A stretch of DNA of 64,000 nucleotides. Origin: Diadema setosum (Eukaryota; Echinodermata; Echinoidea; Diadematoida; Diadematidae). The translations under genes and the position numbers were made by a program. The notes beneath the pieces are model-generated. The model did not search any database. It was not told the origin of the DNA and saw only the letters and a list, made by a program, of their open reading frames with translations. Numbering within the stretch: position 1 is the first letter of the stretch; each line of letters begins with the position of its first letter. Shown here piece by piece: positions 36,001-44,734 of the stretch. The stretch is taken from contig CM067065.1 of the NCBI GenBank assembly GCA_033980235.1, forward strand, positions 3,291,847 through 3,355,846, given 5' to 3'.

Positions 36001-38761
36001 TCTTGTTTATAAAATTAACATTGAATTGAAAAAAAGTGACAAACTGGGTCAGGACCAATAGGCTATCACTTAATGCACAAAAAAAAAACACGAAATATAT
36101 GCTTTTTAGTAATACTGTTGATAGTTTAAGTACAAATATACTATTTGATGACTCTCACCTACAAAGAGTCTCACATATCAAATTTTTGGGTGTCATTGTG
36201 GATGACAAACTTTCCTGGAAATCACATGTTGATAATGTTTGCAATATAATTTCACGTAATATAGGCATTGTAAATAGATTGAAATCTTATATTCCACAAA
36301 AATCATTACTTATGCTATATTCGTCGTTAATATTGCCTCATCTTAATTATGGTATATTAGTTTGGGGCAACACGCATCAGAACTTATTAGAGAGAGTGTT
36401 CCTTTTACAAAAGAAAGCTCTCCGTGTTATCTATTATTCCCCTGTGCGTTCTCATACAAATATGCTGTTTGCCTCCAACAAGCTCTTAAAAATTTCAGAT
36501 TTGTTTCTGTTTAAATTAGGGCAATTTATGGACAAGTATTGTAATAACTTGCTTCCGTCTATTTTTTGATTCTATGTTCCTAAAAAATCCATCATTTCAT
36601 GAATATCCCACTAGGCGTTCCAATGAATTTCATTTACCTCTTTTAAGAACGATTTTTTTTTTGCTAAAAACACACTTATTTATGTAGGCCCAAATTATTG
36701 GAATGCTTTTAATCATCACATAAAAAACGCTCCATCCATTATATTCTTTTAAGAGGAGACTGAAGTCTTTTTTATTGCAATCGTATGAATCTACAATACC
36801 GAATTAACCATTTGGCCTTCTTTTTTACATACTGACCTGCTCACTCTGTCCCCTCTTCGTAGAATTAATTGTATTTTTTTTTTCTGGATGTTCGCAATGT
36901 TGTCATCTATGCCTCTTTGTAGAATTAATGATATTTTTTTTTCCTGGATGTTCGCAATGTTGTCATCTATGCCATTTTGCCCATAGCGTCTTGAAGTTGA
37001 TTTTAAGTATGTTACTCCTGTTCATACGTCCCTCTATTTTCTATTTCCTTGTCTTTTCTTCAGGCGTCAAAATATTACTTTTTCCCCACAACTATCTTCT
37101 GTTTCTCTTGGCATGCTTCTGCCGAAGATCTCTGTTTCTGTTGTTCTGTTTCTGTTTCTGTTGTGCATTCTTGTCTGCTATTTTGTCTTCAGTTTGTCAG
37201 TCTTGTCCATCCCGTTTTGTCCGGTACAACCTTTTTTTTTTCAGTAGTTATCTTGTTGTCTAGTCCTGTTTTATGTTTGTTCGCGTCTATGAAAGTGTAT
37301 ATCTGTAATCTAATTTTCAGTGGGCTTCCAGACTTCTTCCACTTTGTTATCTTTTGTATTTAAGATGATTCAGTTTATCTTTCCATCGATGTTCTTTTTC
37401 AGAGGGGCTCACGCACTACAAGCTCTGTCTTTTAAGTGGGTCCCTCCATTTTTCGCACTTTATGCAACGGTATACATGTACTTCACTTTGATCACTTCTC
37501 TTTCTTTTGTACTATACTATGTATGACTACTGGGTCCTCAAGTGTTGTACAGTCTTTTCACTTCACTATGTTTTATTTACCTCATTCTCTGATACCAAAA
37601 GAAGTGAAACATATGTTTTGTCGAAAAATGAAATAAACTTTGAATTGAAATTGAATTGAATTGAAAACCACCTCCCCATGTATTCAGGGGTGGGATGGAT
37701 CCTTCACAATGAGTGTATATGCTCACATGTGTATGTCATGTGTACAGGTGTATATAAAAATACTATCACTGTACAATGATACAAAAATCAAAAGAATAAT
37801 ATCATCATCCTGCTGCTTTAAAACGTAAATTTATCTCCAAATAATAACCGTATATTGCCAAACTAAATCTACACATAGGTACATTACCGGTAACCCTTCA
37901 ACTGTAAAGTGAGGAGTCAGACATTGTTTACATAACAAATATCTAATTATCCACCTTCACCTGATAAATTTGCTGTCCAAGTATAGAGCATCATTGCACT
38001 TGGTAAGAATGACCGTCTCAACCTATCAGTCCTCCCCATGTAAGGGGTGGGATGGGTCCTTCACAATGGCCTGCAGTTTTGTAATGACAGCCCTCTCCGC
38101 CACATCTTCCAAACAGCTGACAGAGATTCCCATCACTTTACTCGCATGCCTTACAATCCTCTCCAGCTTGGCCCTGTTCCTAGCAGTTAGACTATGGAAC
38201 CATGCTAAGCAACAACAGCAAATTATTGACTGAATGACACTTTGGTAGAAAAGAGACAGCGTTTGACTCTTCACGTGAAAAGAATTCAACTTTCTTAGGA
38301 ATTTTCTTAGGCATTTCTTTTAGTTAAAGAAATGTATGGGCAAACTGTAACTAAATCTAACAAAAAAAAAAATATGTTGGAAATAGTGTGGGGACTGGTG
38401 ACAAAGCTTAGCTTGTAGAATGCAGTCGCCTCATAGCTAACAAATCAGACGAAACGATGAGACATATTGCGTAGGAAACAGAGCGAACATAAAACAAATT
38501 ATACGTCCACATACCTAACCACGGACAGAAACAAAAGCAGCTCTTTTATAGGCGTGAAAAGAATAAAGAAGAGGTCAAAGGACAGACAAGGGACAAGATG
38601 AGGAGTAGAGGGAAAAGAGAAAAGAAGGAGGAGAAGTTCAAACTGAAGGATGAAAAAGGGGGAAATGTACCTGCTATGACGCAGACGTACATTTTCTTCC
38701 ATGTCCTCCCAGTTGACAATGGATGATACATCATCTTAGCAATCTCTGCATCCTGCATCAA
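24807..38761 (-). CDS. Secreted-type EGF plus Methyltransf_FA-like protein, copy B (5' end not found)
   Basis: Four exons with consistent splice phases: 38,761-38,671, 28,010-27,912, 26,243-26,073 and 25,108-24,807 (stop TGA). In order they encode a 30-residue segment of unknown type, a complete six-cysteine EGF module (CTSSPCLNGGSC, YECSC, YYGPQC), then the two halves of a Methyltransf_FA-like domain with FPGINLTGDSSLEF, RDCVSAVAD, HFWVTFRGG, WTDPDPLPVNYAG and TGWGADGFWKF, ending SLC-stop. The family name comes from farnesoic acid O-methyltransferase, but no SAM-binding motif is present here, so an enzymatic role should not be assumed; an extracellular binding role fits the EGF module better (inference). 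The first exon and any signal peptide were not found. The intron before the EGF exon is 10.7 kb because LINEs and MITEs entered it. Confidence 0.75.
25600..26025. mobile_element. RTE-like or SINE-like 3' tail, joined to a scrap of T1 MITE
   Basis: Absent from copy A at the equivalent place (about 8,150). The part at 25,665-25,720 repeats the T1 end (AATTTCATGTCTGGCGACTT). The following sequence ends CCTCTTCGCTTGGCTGAGGT, which resembles the 3' ends of RTE-type LINEs and their SINEs as I remember them. No coding frame. The family is an inference. Confidence 0.45.
26073..26243 (-). CDS. Copy B exon, Methyltransf_FA N-terminal half
   Basis: 171 nt, acceptor TTCTAG, donor GTAACG, phase 1 in and 1 out. 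It encodes CRLIYTPDGGSPVRKFVFPG to ERFMYRL. Same length as in copy A; copy C has one extra codon. Confidence 0.85.
27107..27183. mobile_element. 77-bp hairpin insertion with 10-bp direct repeats
   Basis: Arms of about 33 bp (GAAGAGCTTGCTTCCCAAAG on the left; its near-complement ends at 27,183) face each other around a short loop. ATTCATGTAT stands directly on both sides (27,097-27,106 and 27,184-27,193), as expected of a 9-10-bp target duplication. Copy A has no such hairpin. A miniature foldback element is the best reading. Confidence 0.8.
27912..28010 (-). CDS. Copy B EGF exon
   Basis: 99 nt, a phase 1-1 exon with a polypyrimidine-like tract and AACGCAG acceptor and a GTATGTTT donor. All six EGF cysteines are present in the usual order, with the GPQC end. 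No calcium-binding N-terminal consensus is visible. Confidence 0.9.
29309..30165. mobile_element. Complex element with GCGTTTATCAACTC ends and an AGCCCTTTCG minisatellite
   Basis: The left end TGCGTTTATCAACTTTCCCC (29,309) faces GAGTTGATAAACGCA at the right end (about 30,165). Further copies of both ends lie inside at about 29,611, 29,691, 29,836, 29,965, 30,028 and 30,087. A 12-bp minisatellite (GCCCTTTCGATA-like, about six units) fills 29,340-29,412. A block of about 120 bp is tandemly duplicated at about 29,935-30,050 and 30,053-30,165. The reading frames across the minisatellite give Gly/Lys/Arg or Ala/Leu/Ser repeats and are not taken as genes. It is probably several non-autonomous copies stacked on each other. 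Confidence 0.7.
30759..31789. mobile_element. 1,031-bp TIR element with TTA duplication
   Basis: The ends AGCCCCTTTTACACTTTCAC (left) and the exact complement at 31,770-31,789 form inverted repeats that continue, with changes, for about 70 bp and include CACGGATGACCACGGATCGT. TTA flanks both ends (30,756-30,758 and 31,790-31,792). The interior is full of short CACGGA, GCCGGA and TCCGTG motifs. A 3-bp TTA/TAA duplication is typical of PIF/Harbinger elements, but no transposase is present, so the class is an inference. Confidence 0.85.
32346..33667. other. Non-coding sequence upstream of the plus-strand LINE
   Basis: It has a short tandem repeat of ATGATATACAAGA type (32,372-32,435), C runs near 32,510-32,522 and 32,688-32,694, and (CA)n at about 33,003-33,073. 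Some of it, especially after 33,180, is probably the LINE 5' region, but I could not place the boundary. Confidence 0.4.
33668..34629 (+). pseudogene. LINE endonuclease region (broken)
   Basis: Starting at an ATG at 33,668, the frame reads as the N-terminal part of a LINE ORF2 with an apurinic-type endonuclease domain: LLHIRSLNKHFDDLKFLL, VIGLSET, EGGVALYISS, LGDFNIDLL and LSDNMTDHFPIM are recognisable in order. It is interrupted by a stop at about 34,046-34,048, a frameshift near 34,265-34,270 and a stop at 34,627-34,629. The GDFNID and TDHFP motifs are the usual late endonuclease signatures. This copy cannot make the protein. Confidence 0.8.
35024..36569 (+). pseudogene. LINE reverse transcriptase region (broken)
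   Basis: The frame from 35,024 carries the RT blocks in order: NYRPISLLSSLSKVLEKLI, QFGFREKHSTTHALL, FLDFSKAFNTINREI, GVPQGSLLGPLLFIIYINDF and the catalytic FADDTNVFF. Near 36,040 the reading passes by a frameshift to the frame 36,036-36,569, which holds FLGVIVDDKLSWKSHVDNV and the C-terminal LILPHLNYGILVWG segment. All catalytic motifs remain, but the frameshift and the stops upstream (about 34,845, 34,966 and 35,020) disable it. FADD instead of YADD is common among jockey/CR1-related LINEs. Confidence 0.85.
37670..38289 (-). pseudogene. CR1/L2-like LINE ORF2 C-terminal fragments (minus strand)
   Basis: The frame 38,289-38,026 encodes LSLFYQSVIQSIICCCCLAW, SLTARNRAKLERIVRHAS and LQAIVKDPSHPLHGED, the usual C-terminal end of CR1/L2-type ORF2. 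It joins directly to a 3' segment (38,029-37,856) that repeats 32,325-32,150 at about 90 per cent identity, with a small internal deletion at the joint. A scrap at 37,670-37,713 repeats the DPSHP-coding piece. This suggests two related minus-strand copies lie side by side, one of them split by the plus-strand LINE. Confidence 0.7.
38671..38761 (-). CDS. Copy B first visible exon (91 nt, unknown domain)
   Basis: Acceptor GAAG, donor GTACATTT; the frame is open and ends in phase 1, which joins correctly to the EGF exon (V-I-A then A-C). It encodes LMQDAEIAKMMYHPLS and then STGRTWKKMYVCVIA. It is kept in both copies with the same length and with few amino-acid changes (T/K, I/V), which supports it as real. 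Reading further upstream without splicing is open in B but meets a TAG in A. Confidence 0.6.
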
Positions 38762-39065
38762 CTTCAATATCATGGAAACCTTTACCCCACTTGGTAGCGT
38801 GAGAGTTCCACAGCTGATGCCGATGGCCACCTGACTTTCCTGACATTCGATGGCCATGTTACTTTTCTGATATCCCAAGGTCAAGGGGACTTAAAGGAGA
38901 AACGATGTGAACATGATTGGATAGCATCAACTTAATCCCTTGCTTCCGAGATAACTCGATTTACCATTGCTTCAAAACAGGGGGCATCTGGTTCCCGTAT
39001 AATATACAACGGGTTATGCATGCCCTTGTTTGTAGGATATACGCGTAGACACCTAAGATTTTCGC

Positions 39066-40704
39066 TTCAATCTAACTACAGCACTGCGTACTTCAAATAC
39101 TTACAATCGAGTGATTTAAAAATCTTACGCTCTTTATGTTGATCCTCCAGCTGACAATACTTAATACCCTTATTGCTTGATAAACGTTTTAGATTTTATG
39201 CAAACGTAATGATCATTTTATTCTCTTAATTTTACCTGAGAATTTGTCTACGACAAGCATCAAATGTACAGGGTTCAAACTACAAGATATTTTGATTATA
39301 CTGAGCACAGTTTCCAAACATGTAAAATGTAAAAATTGATTGTGAAAAATCAGCCAAAAATTGTTTCTGTAGGCTCATGAATTCTGGAAGCAAATCGGCA
39401 ATGATAGACTAAAAATGAACTGAATAATGATAACACAAAACTCTAAAAAAAAGCGCTCTTTCTACCAACTAGTATCAACTATACTGAATAGAATGTTATT
39501 GCTTTTAACTGGTATCTACTGGTCCAGTATGACTTCAACTGGTCTCAACTGTCCACAAATAGACTTTTACTAGTGTCAACCCGTAAGCAGTGCGAGTTCA
39601 AGTGGTATAAATTGTTGTGAGTATGGACTTCAACTGGTATCAAGTGGTTTCCATTTAAAGTTGCATTCTGCTTTCATCTGGTAGGCCTGCCAGTGTTGAA
39701 GCCAGTTAAGCCAGCTATTGCCAGTAAAGGCAATTTAGATATGTTAACTGGTTTCTACTTGTTTCTACTGGCTTTACGACCTGGATACAAATCAATTAGT
39801 AACGGGTCAACCATTTTGTTGGCTCGGGCTGTTCTCCGTTGGGATCATCTCCCCCCCCCCCCCCCCCCCCTCCGTTATTGGCATTTTATGCTATGAAAGC
39901 TACTCATTTTGTTTTTTTAATGCCGTGCTTGTTGCTTTAACTTGCATCATTTTTTTCTTTAGCAGCAACGATTAGCAACATCTAATCATATAAAATACAC
40001 AACCGACCACCTATCCTATACTAATGTCTAAAATGTTCTCTATTTCGTCATTTAAGAAATTCTTGACCCCGACCCATACTCCAAGACCCCGTGACCCACA
40101 TCCTTCTTCAGACATCGTCTAAATAACAACATCAAATTTACAAAATAATTCCTCTAACTGTCCCAAAGTATACATTAAAAATTGGTAGATAATCTTAGTA
40201 GATAATACATCCATTATCATCAGTTTTAATGTAAAAAAAAAATCGAAAATTCGGTTACATATTCATATACGAGGTGAAAGATGCATTGTTCATAACATAA
40301 TCCGAGCAATATAAAAAGTAAACATTTTAACTTACCAAAGCTGATGACAGCAAGGATGTGCAGGATATCTTTCACTTTTCGTGCCATGAGCAGACAAACT
40401 CTTAGATATATAAAAAAAAAAAACCAGAAAAAATACACTTACTGATAGGTATTTAGAATTTAAGGCGAACAAACTATCAGACCAACGACCAAAAACAAAA
40501 TACAAGATGTCTTAATTGTCTCCTTATATGTCTGTACTGCACACAGACTGATACCGGCGCTTTCCATTAAACATCCGATCTCGCTTCAGTCTGTACTTGA
40601 ATTGATGAAACGGCAACCTTCAGGCATTACGGACCATCGTGTTAGAATAAACTGCCTTCCAGTGAAAGGTTGACATCACATACACAACGTTCTCTGTATT
40701 TCTA
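39066..40704. other. Unassigned stretch containing an ACTGGT-rich patch
   Basis: No supported gene. At 39,465-39,790 the hexamer ACTGGT and relatives (AACTGGTATCAACT-like phrases, some as ACTAGT) recur about ten times at irregular spacing. A long C run sits at 39,851-39,870. The remainder is AT-rich and not recognisable. Confidence 0.5.
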
Positions 40705-42600
40705 TAGACCGTTTCAATTTCGATGGCCTATTCACCTACCGCCGCTAGCGGCGCTATAACGGCCGCCATAACTGGGGGCCAACGGGGGCTCCCAGCGAGC
40801 TAGCTACCCAGCGAGTTGCACTTGCAGCTAGCAGCGCAGCGTACCCATCGCGCATATAGTTAGCCGGGCGCGGCCGCATGCGCCGCCGGCGGCGGCCGCT
40901 GGGTCGGCGACCGCCGCGCTAAAATTGTGATTGTTTTACTCACTGTGTGGAAAAGTCATTCAGCGGCATTTAATGCCTTTCTTTTGGATAGATTGAGTAA
41001 TTCAGACATATCGAAGCTTCAAAGGATCAGAAAAAACAAACAAACACTGGTCATATTGTGCAGTTGTTTGGGTGCACATTAATGACAGGCGAAAAACTGG
41101 AAATGGAAGCTGCACGTCAGTGCGTGAAATTCAGACACTGCTGACGCATGAATATAATTATATCACCAAGTGAAACACAGTGGTATAAAAAAGCACATAT
41201 TTTCGAAACAAACTTTGGCCTATGCCTAATAGATTCTCTATTAAATATAGGCTATCACTGCATATTCATATTCGTAAAATAAAGTTGTTCATTTTAGAAG
41301 ACAAGTTCAGATCAAAGATTTTGATAATTCATTATCTTTTTTTAAAATGCTTGGTGCAATACTTACCAAAGTTAGTAGAATACACTTCCTGGTTATACTA
41401 TATGACAAACATTAAAGCCTACACTACAGCCAAATGAATGTTTCAAGATGTGTAAAAAATTCTTATATTGTAAATTTTTCCTTCTTCACTAGGCGTTCAG
41501 CATTAAATTGACCATATTCAACTTGGGCCTGGAACTCTGAATTTGAGTTAATTTTTGATAAAGTGATACTTATAGATATTAAACTGCTATGAATGGTGAC
41601 AAACATCCGTTTCATAAGCATAATTCATATTAACAAAGTTTGATTTGAAAATCACTTTTGTAGATTATAATTTTAGGCGTTAGCGCGATGTTAAATGCAA
41701 GGTTACAAAAAAAAATAGACCTTAAACAGTAGAATTTTTGGTTGCTGACATCAGGCAACGTAAATTAACTTCTTAAGTTTATACGGCTTAGAAACGCCTA
41801 GATTTGCCTTTAGTTTGGTTTACTTAGTTAGGCTTGCCGGAAGTTAGTGACAACCGAAAATGATATAAGATGTAGCTAGGGTTCTAGAAGTCAATAGGTC
41901 TAGACGGGTCTAGATCTAGTCTGGACTGTTGGCTAGAATTCTAGACAAGATCTAAAAAAACGTTAGACAGACTCTACCTCGCTGGTCCGAGAAAAGCCTA
42001 AAAAGGTTTAAGTTAACTGATATTATTAATTGCTTTGAAAGCGCCATATCTACTATCTAGCTCAAGATCCTGATTCATTATGATATCAGTTAACTGCTCA
42101 ACAGTCTAGGCTTGCTATCTAGACGTCTGTCTGCGCCTAGCCATAGTTATCTCCAGGTGTTTTTATCATCTTACACAAATGTGAATAGATCTAGTGAAGG
42201 GGCTTACACGCGAGTACCCAGGTCATCGCAAAAGAAATAGAGTCTACACAAACACTCACGGATCGTACCGATATTTACCTTGAAGTTCAAGTTTGGGCTA
42301 CAGCCGTATACGCCATCTACCCATTCGCTCATAGTCGGTATAAGTTGTTTAATTTTATTAATTAGCTAACGAAAAAAAAAAGTAGACTCTATAGTTGTCA
42401 CAAATCCAGATGCGTCGATCGCTGCCAGCGCCAGAGATAGCTAGCTGGCCGGCTGGCACCGGGTGGTAAAAACACTGGTTTCCGCTGGCACCAGCCCCCT
42501 TGCCACGCACGCACGGCGCTTCCCGACCCGGCCTGGTTGGCCCCCAGCTATGGCGTCGCCTTAAGAGGGCGCACTTCCATGAACAGTCACTTGAATCGGT
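40705..42600. mobile_element. Decayed TIR element, unit 1 of a tandem pair
   Basis: The left end (GACCGTTTCAA, then CGCCATAACTGGGGGCCAAC near 40,764) and the right end (complement: GACCGATTCAAG, then CGCCATAGCTGGGGGCCAAC) are inverted. Both ends are GC-rich (many GCCGCC/GGCGGC) against an AT-rich middle. At 41,053-41,140 a scrambled frame resembles the zinc-finger start seen in unit 2. The whole unit is repeated in unit 2 at roughly 85-90 per cent identity by eye, minus the outermost 75 bp. Confidence 0.65.
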
Positions 42601-42740
42601 CAACGGGGGCTTCCAGCGAGCTAGCTACCCAGCGAGTTGCACTTGCAGCTAGCTCAGCAGCCTAGCGTACCCATCGCGCATAGTTAGCCGGGCGCGGCCG
42701 CTGCGCCGCGGCCAGCGACCGCCGGCGCCGCGCTAATATT

Positions 42741-42960
42741 GTGATTGTTCACTCACTGTGGAAAAGTAATTCAGCGGCTTTTAATGCCTTTCTTTTGGAC
42801 AAATTAAGTGATTCAGACATATTGATCTACTTTGAAAGCTTCAAAGGAAGGATCAGGAAAACACACTGTGCAGTTGTTGGGTGCACAAATAACAGGAAAA
42901 AAAAATGGAAATGGAAGCTTCACGGCAGTGTGTGAAATTCAGACACCGCTGACGCATGAT
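42741..42960 (+). pseudogene. THAP-like zinc-finger remnant
   Basis: The frame from 42,741 leads to HCAVVGCTNNRKKKWKWK, stopping soon after at TGA. A CxxxxC followed by NNR and a nearby Trp is the usual start of THAP-type zinc fingers in host-like and transposase proteins. The frame is lost before the later Cys and His ligands. The related segment in unit 1 is scrambled. If the reading is right, these units descend from a transposon with a THAP-type DNA-binding domain; the evidence is one short motif. Confidence 0.4.
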
Positions 42961-43068
42961 AAAATACGGCAACATTAAAGACAATAAAAGTGAAATACAA
43001 CGGTATGAAAATGCACAGATTTCGAAACAAACTAGATTGGCTGCTAGATTCTCTATTCAATTAGGTTA

Positions 43069-43740
43069 TTTTCATTTTTTTTTTCATTTCAATTTATTTT
43101 CATATTTCTCACATATATCACAATAAAGTATATAAATACGAAAATTATACAAAACATAATTCAGATAAAACTTCATCAGAATGTACAGAAGTTTGATTTG
43201 GTATAAACACGAGGTCTGTATGCATGCGAATTACACTGTGGTCATAATGCGAAAAAATATGATGGGGCCTGCGTAAAAGCATTAGCTTGTACAGCCGCAG
43301 GTCCCGTGAGTAATCAGATTAGGGGAAGTTTAAAGTACGGATGTTTTTTAAGACCAACTATATCTGGGGAAACCGATTAAAACAAACAAAACAAAAAATC
43401 CAATTAAATATATGCCACTAAATAAAAATACAGAAAAACAGAAGCAGAAAGCAGAAAGGTCACATGTTGCAGCAGTGAACAACAACTGCAGAGATTCAAG
43501 GGGTATGTTGCAGAGTATAGAAAATGGCGTAACTGTATGTCATAAATACATGAGTAGAAGGTGGGATAATGAGATTTGTCGTGAATGTAAACAATACCGA
43601 AAACTCAGGAGTAACATTCCAGCATGGGTCCTAAAACCAAGCATTCCGTGTGACCATAGTAACCGACAGCTGTCACGCGCGAGAGTTTCGATAACCGAGT
43701 GGAACAATAGGTGCATGAACAGCGCAACAGGCAGACTGTT
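43069..43740. other. Extra segment in unit 2, possibly a retroposed insert
   Basis: Unit 1 reads straight from TTAAATATAGGC to TATCACTGCATATTC, whereas unit 2 has about 670 bp between the equivalents. The insert begins with T-rich sequence whose complement would be an A-rich tail. A frame at 43,412-43,783 (123 codons, with CHKY and ICRECKQYRKLR) is unusually long for the region and has several Cys/His residues, but I do not recognise it. It could equally be ancestral sequence lost from unit 1. Confidence 0.35.
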
Positions 43741-44406
43741 ATCACTGCATATTCGGAAAATACAGGTATGTTGTTCATCTTAGAAGACAAGTTTAGATCA
43801 AAGAATTTGATAATTCACTGATTTTCTTTTATCCTTGGTGTCCTACTTGCCAAAGTTTACACTTCCTCGCTAGACTTATTATTATGACAAACATATTTTA
43901 CAGCATACACTACAGCTAAATAAAATGTTTCAAGATGCGTTAAATTCTTATATTGTTTTCACTTCTTCAATGTTCAGCACTGAATTGACCATAGGCCTAT
44001 ACAATTTTGGCCTGGAACTCTGAATTTGACTTTTGATAAAGTGATACTTATCAAATATTAAACCATGGATGGTGGCAAACATCCGTTTCATAATCATAAT
44101 TAACAAAGTATGATTTGAAAATCCCTTTTGTAGATCATAATAGGCGTTAGCGTGATGTTACGCAAGATTACTTAGACTTAAAATATTACAGAGTAGTTTT
44201 GGTTGTTGACATCAGGCAACGTAAATTAAGTTTATACGGCTTAGAAACGCCTAGATTTGTATTCCTTTTGGTTTACTTACAATTAGGCTTGCCTGGTGCG
44301 ACAACCGAAAATGATAGAGGATGTAGGGCTCTAGAAGTCAATAGGTCTAGATCTAGTCTGGACTCTTGCCTAGATTTCTAGACAAGATCTAATGTTAGAC
44401 GGATTC

Positions 44407-44523
44407 TGTGGTATAGCGCCACCTGTGTTAATAAAGAGTGAGGAGCAACTATGAAAGATTACACCACGTCCACCGAGTCATTCTGTGGTGTAAATGTCAC
44501 GTATTTAACCTAAGGACACAACA
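44407..44523 (+). repeat. 5' LTR (117 bp)
   Basis: TGTGGTATAG...ACACAACA, preceded by GATTC (44,402-44,406). It differs from the 3' LTR at about five of 117 positions by eye. Confidence 0.92.
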
Positions 44524-44525
44524 AG

Positions 44526-44536
44526 TGGCGACGAGA
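44526..44536 (+). promoter_or_regulatory. Primer-binding site
   Basis: TGGCGACGAGA begins two bases after the 5' LTR. TGG plus CGACGAG is what one expects opposite the 3' end of a tRNA-Ser(GCT), from remembered tRNA sequence; the tRNA identity is an inference. Confidence 0.65.
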
Positions 44537-44734
44537 AATGGGATATCCGTGCACTACATACCGAAAATGTGAGAAGTGAAGTGAATATTTGTGAAAGTGC
44601 TCCCAGACTGCAGATAACGGTTAAAATCGGCAGTCAAATACGTGGACAGTGACAGTGTTATAAAGTGTGGTCCCACGTAGTGATCTTCATGTCGTCAGTA
44701 TCAGTGACTGTAAACGGGCTGTAGAAAAGTGAAA

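Larger units (their letters stand above)
33668..37665 (+). mobile_element. Plus-strand CR1/jockey-like LINE copy
   Basis: Order: endonuclease, linker, reverse transcriptase, C-terminal domain, a 3' region of about 1 kb, and a short tail of GAATTGA-type repeats after AATAAACTTTGAATTGAAA (37,632-37,665). At least four stops and two frameshifts make it inactive. It appears to have landed in the minus-strand LINE: that element's ORF is found on one side at 32,235-32,345 and on the other at 37,670-37,713. The 3' region has a tandem duplication of about 60 bp (36,855-36,973). The 5' boundary is uncertain. Confidence 0.75.
20605..39065. repeat. Segmental duplication, copy B (expanded)
   Basis: Paralogous to about 5,140-13,220. 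It is roughly 10 kb longer because of insertions absent from copy A: the T1 MITE at 20,942-22,175, a TTAA element at 22,821-23,203, an RTE-like tail at about 25,600-26,020, a 77-bp hairpin at 27,107-27,183, and a complex of about 9.6 kb at roughly 28,670-38,310. It lacks the 494-bp CACTG element of copy A. Confidence 0.85.

Noticed and set aside
32150..38030. The 175-bp direct repeat as an LTR or target duplication
   Set aside because: Both copies encode the same LINE 3' end and differ by about 10 per cent; they are two LINE copies and not LTRs.
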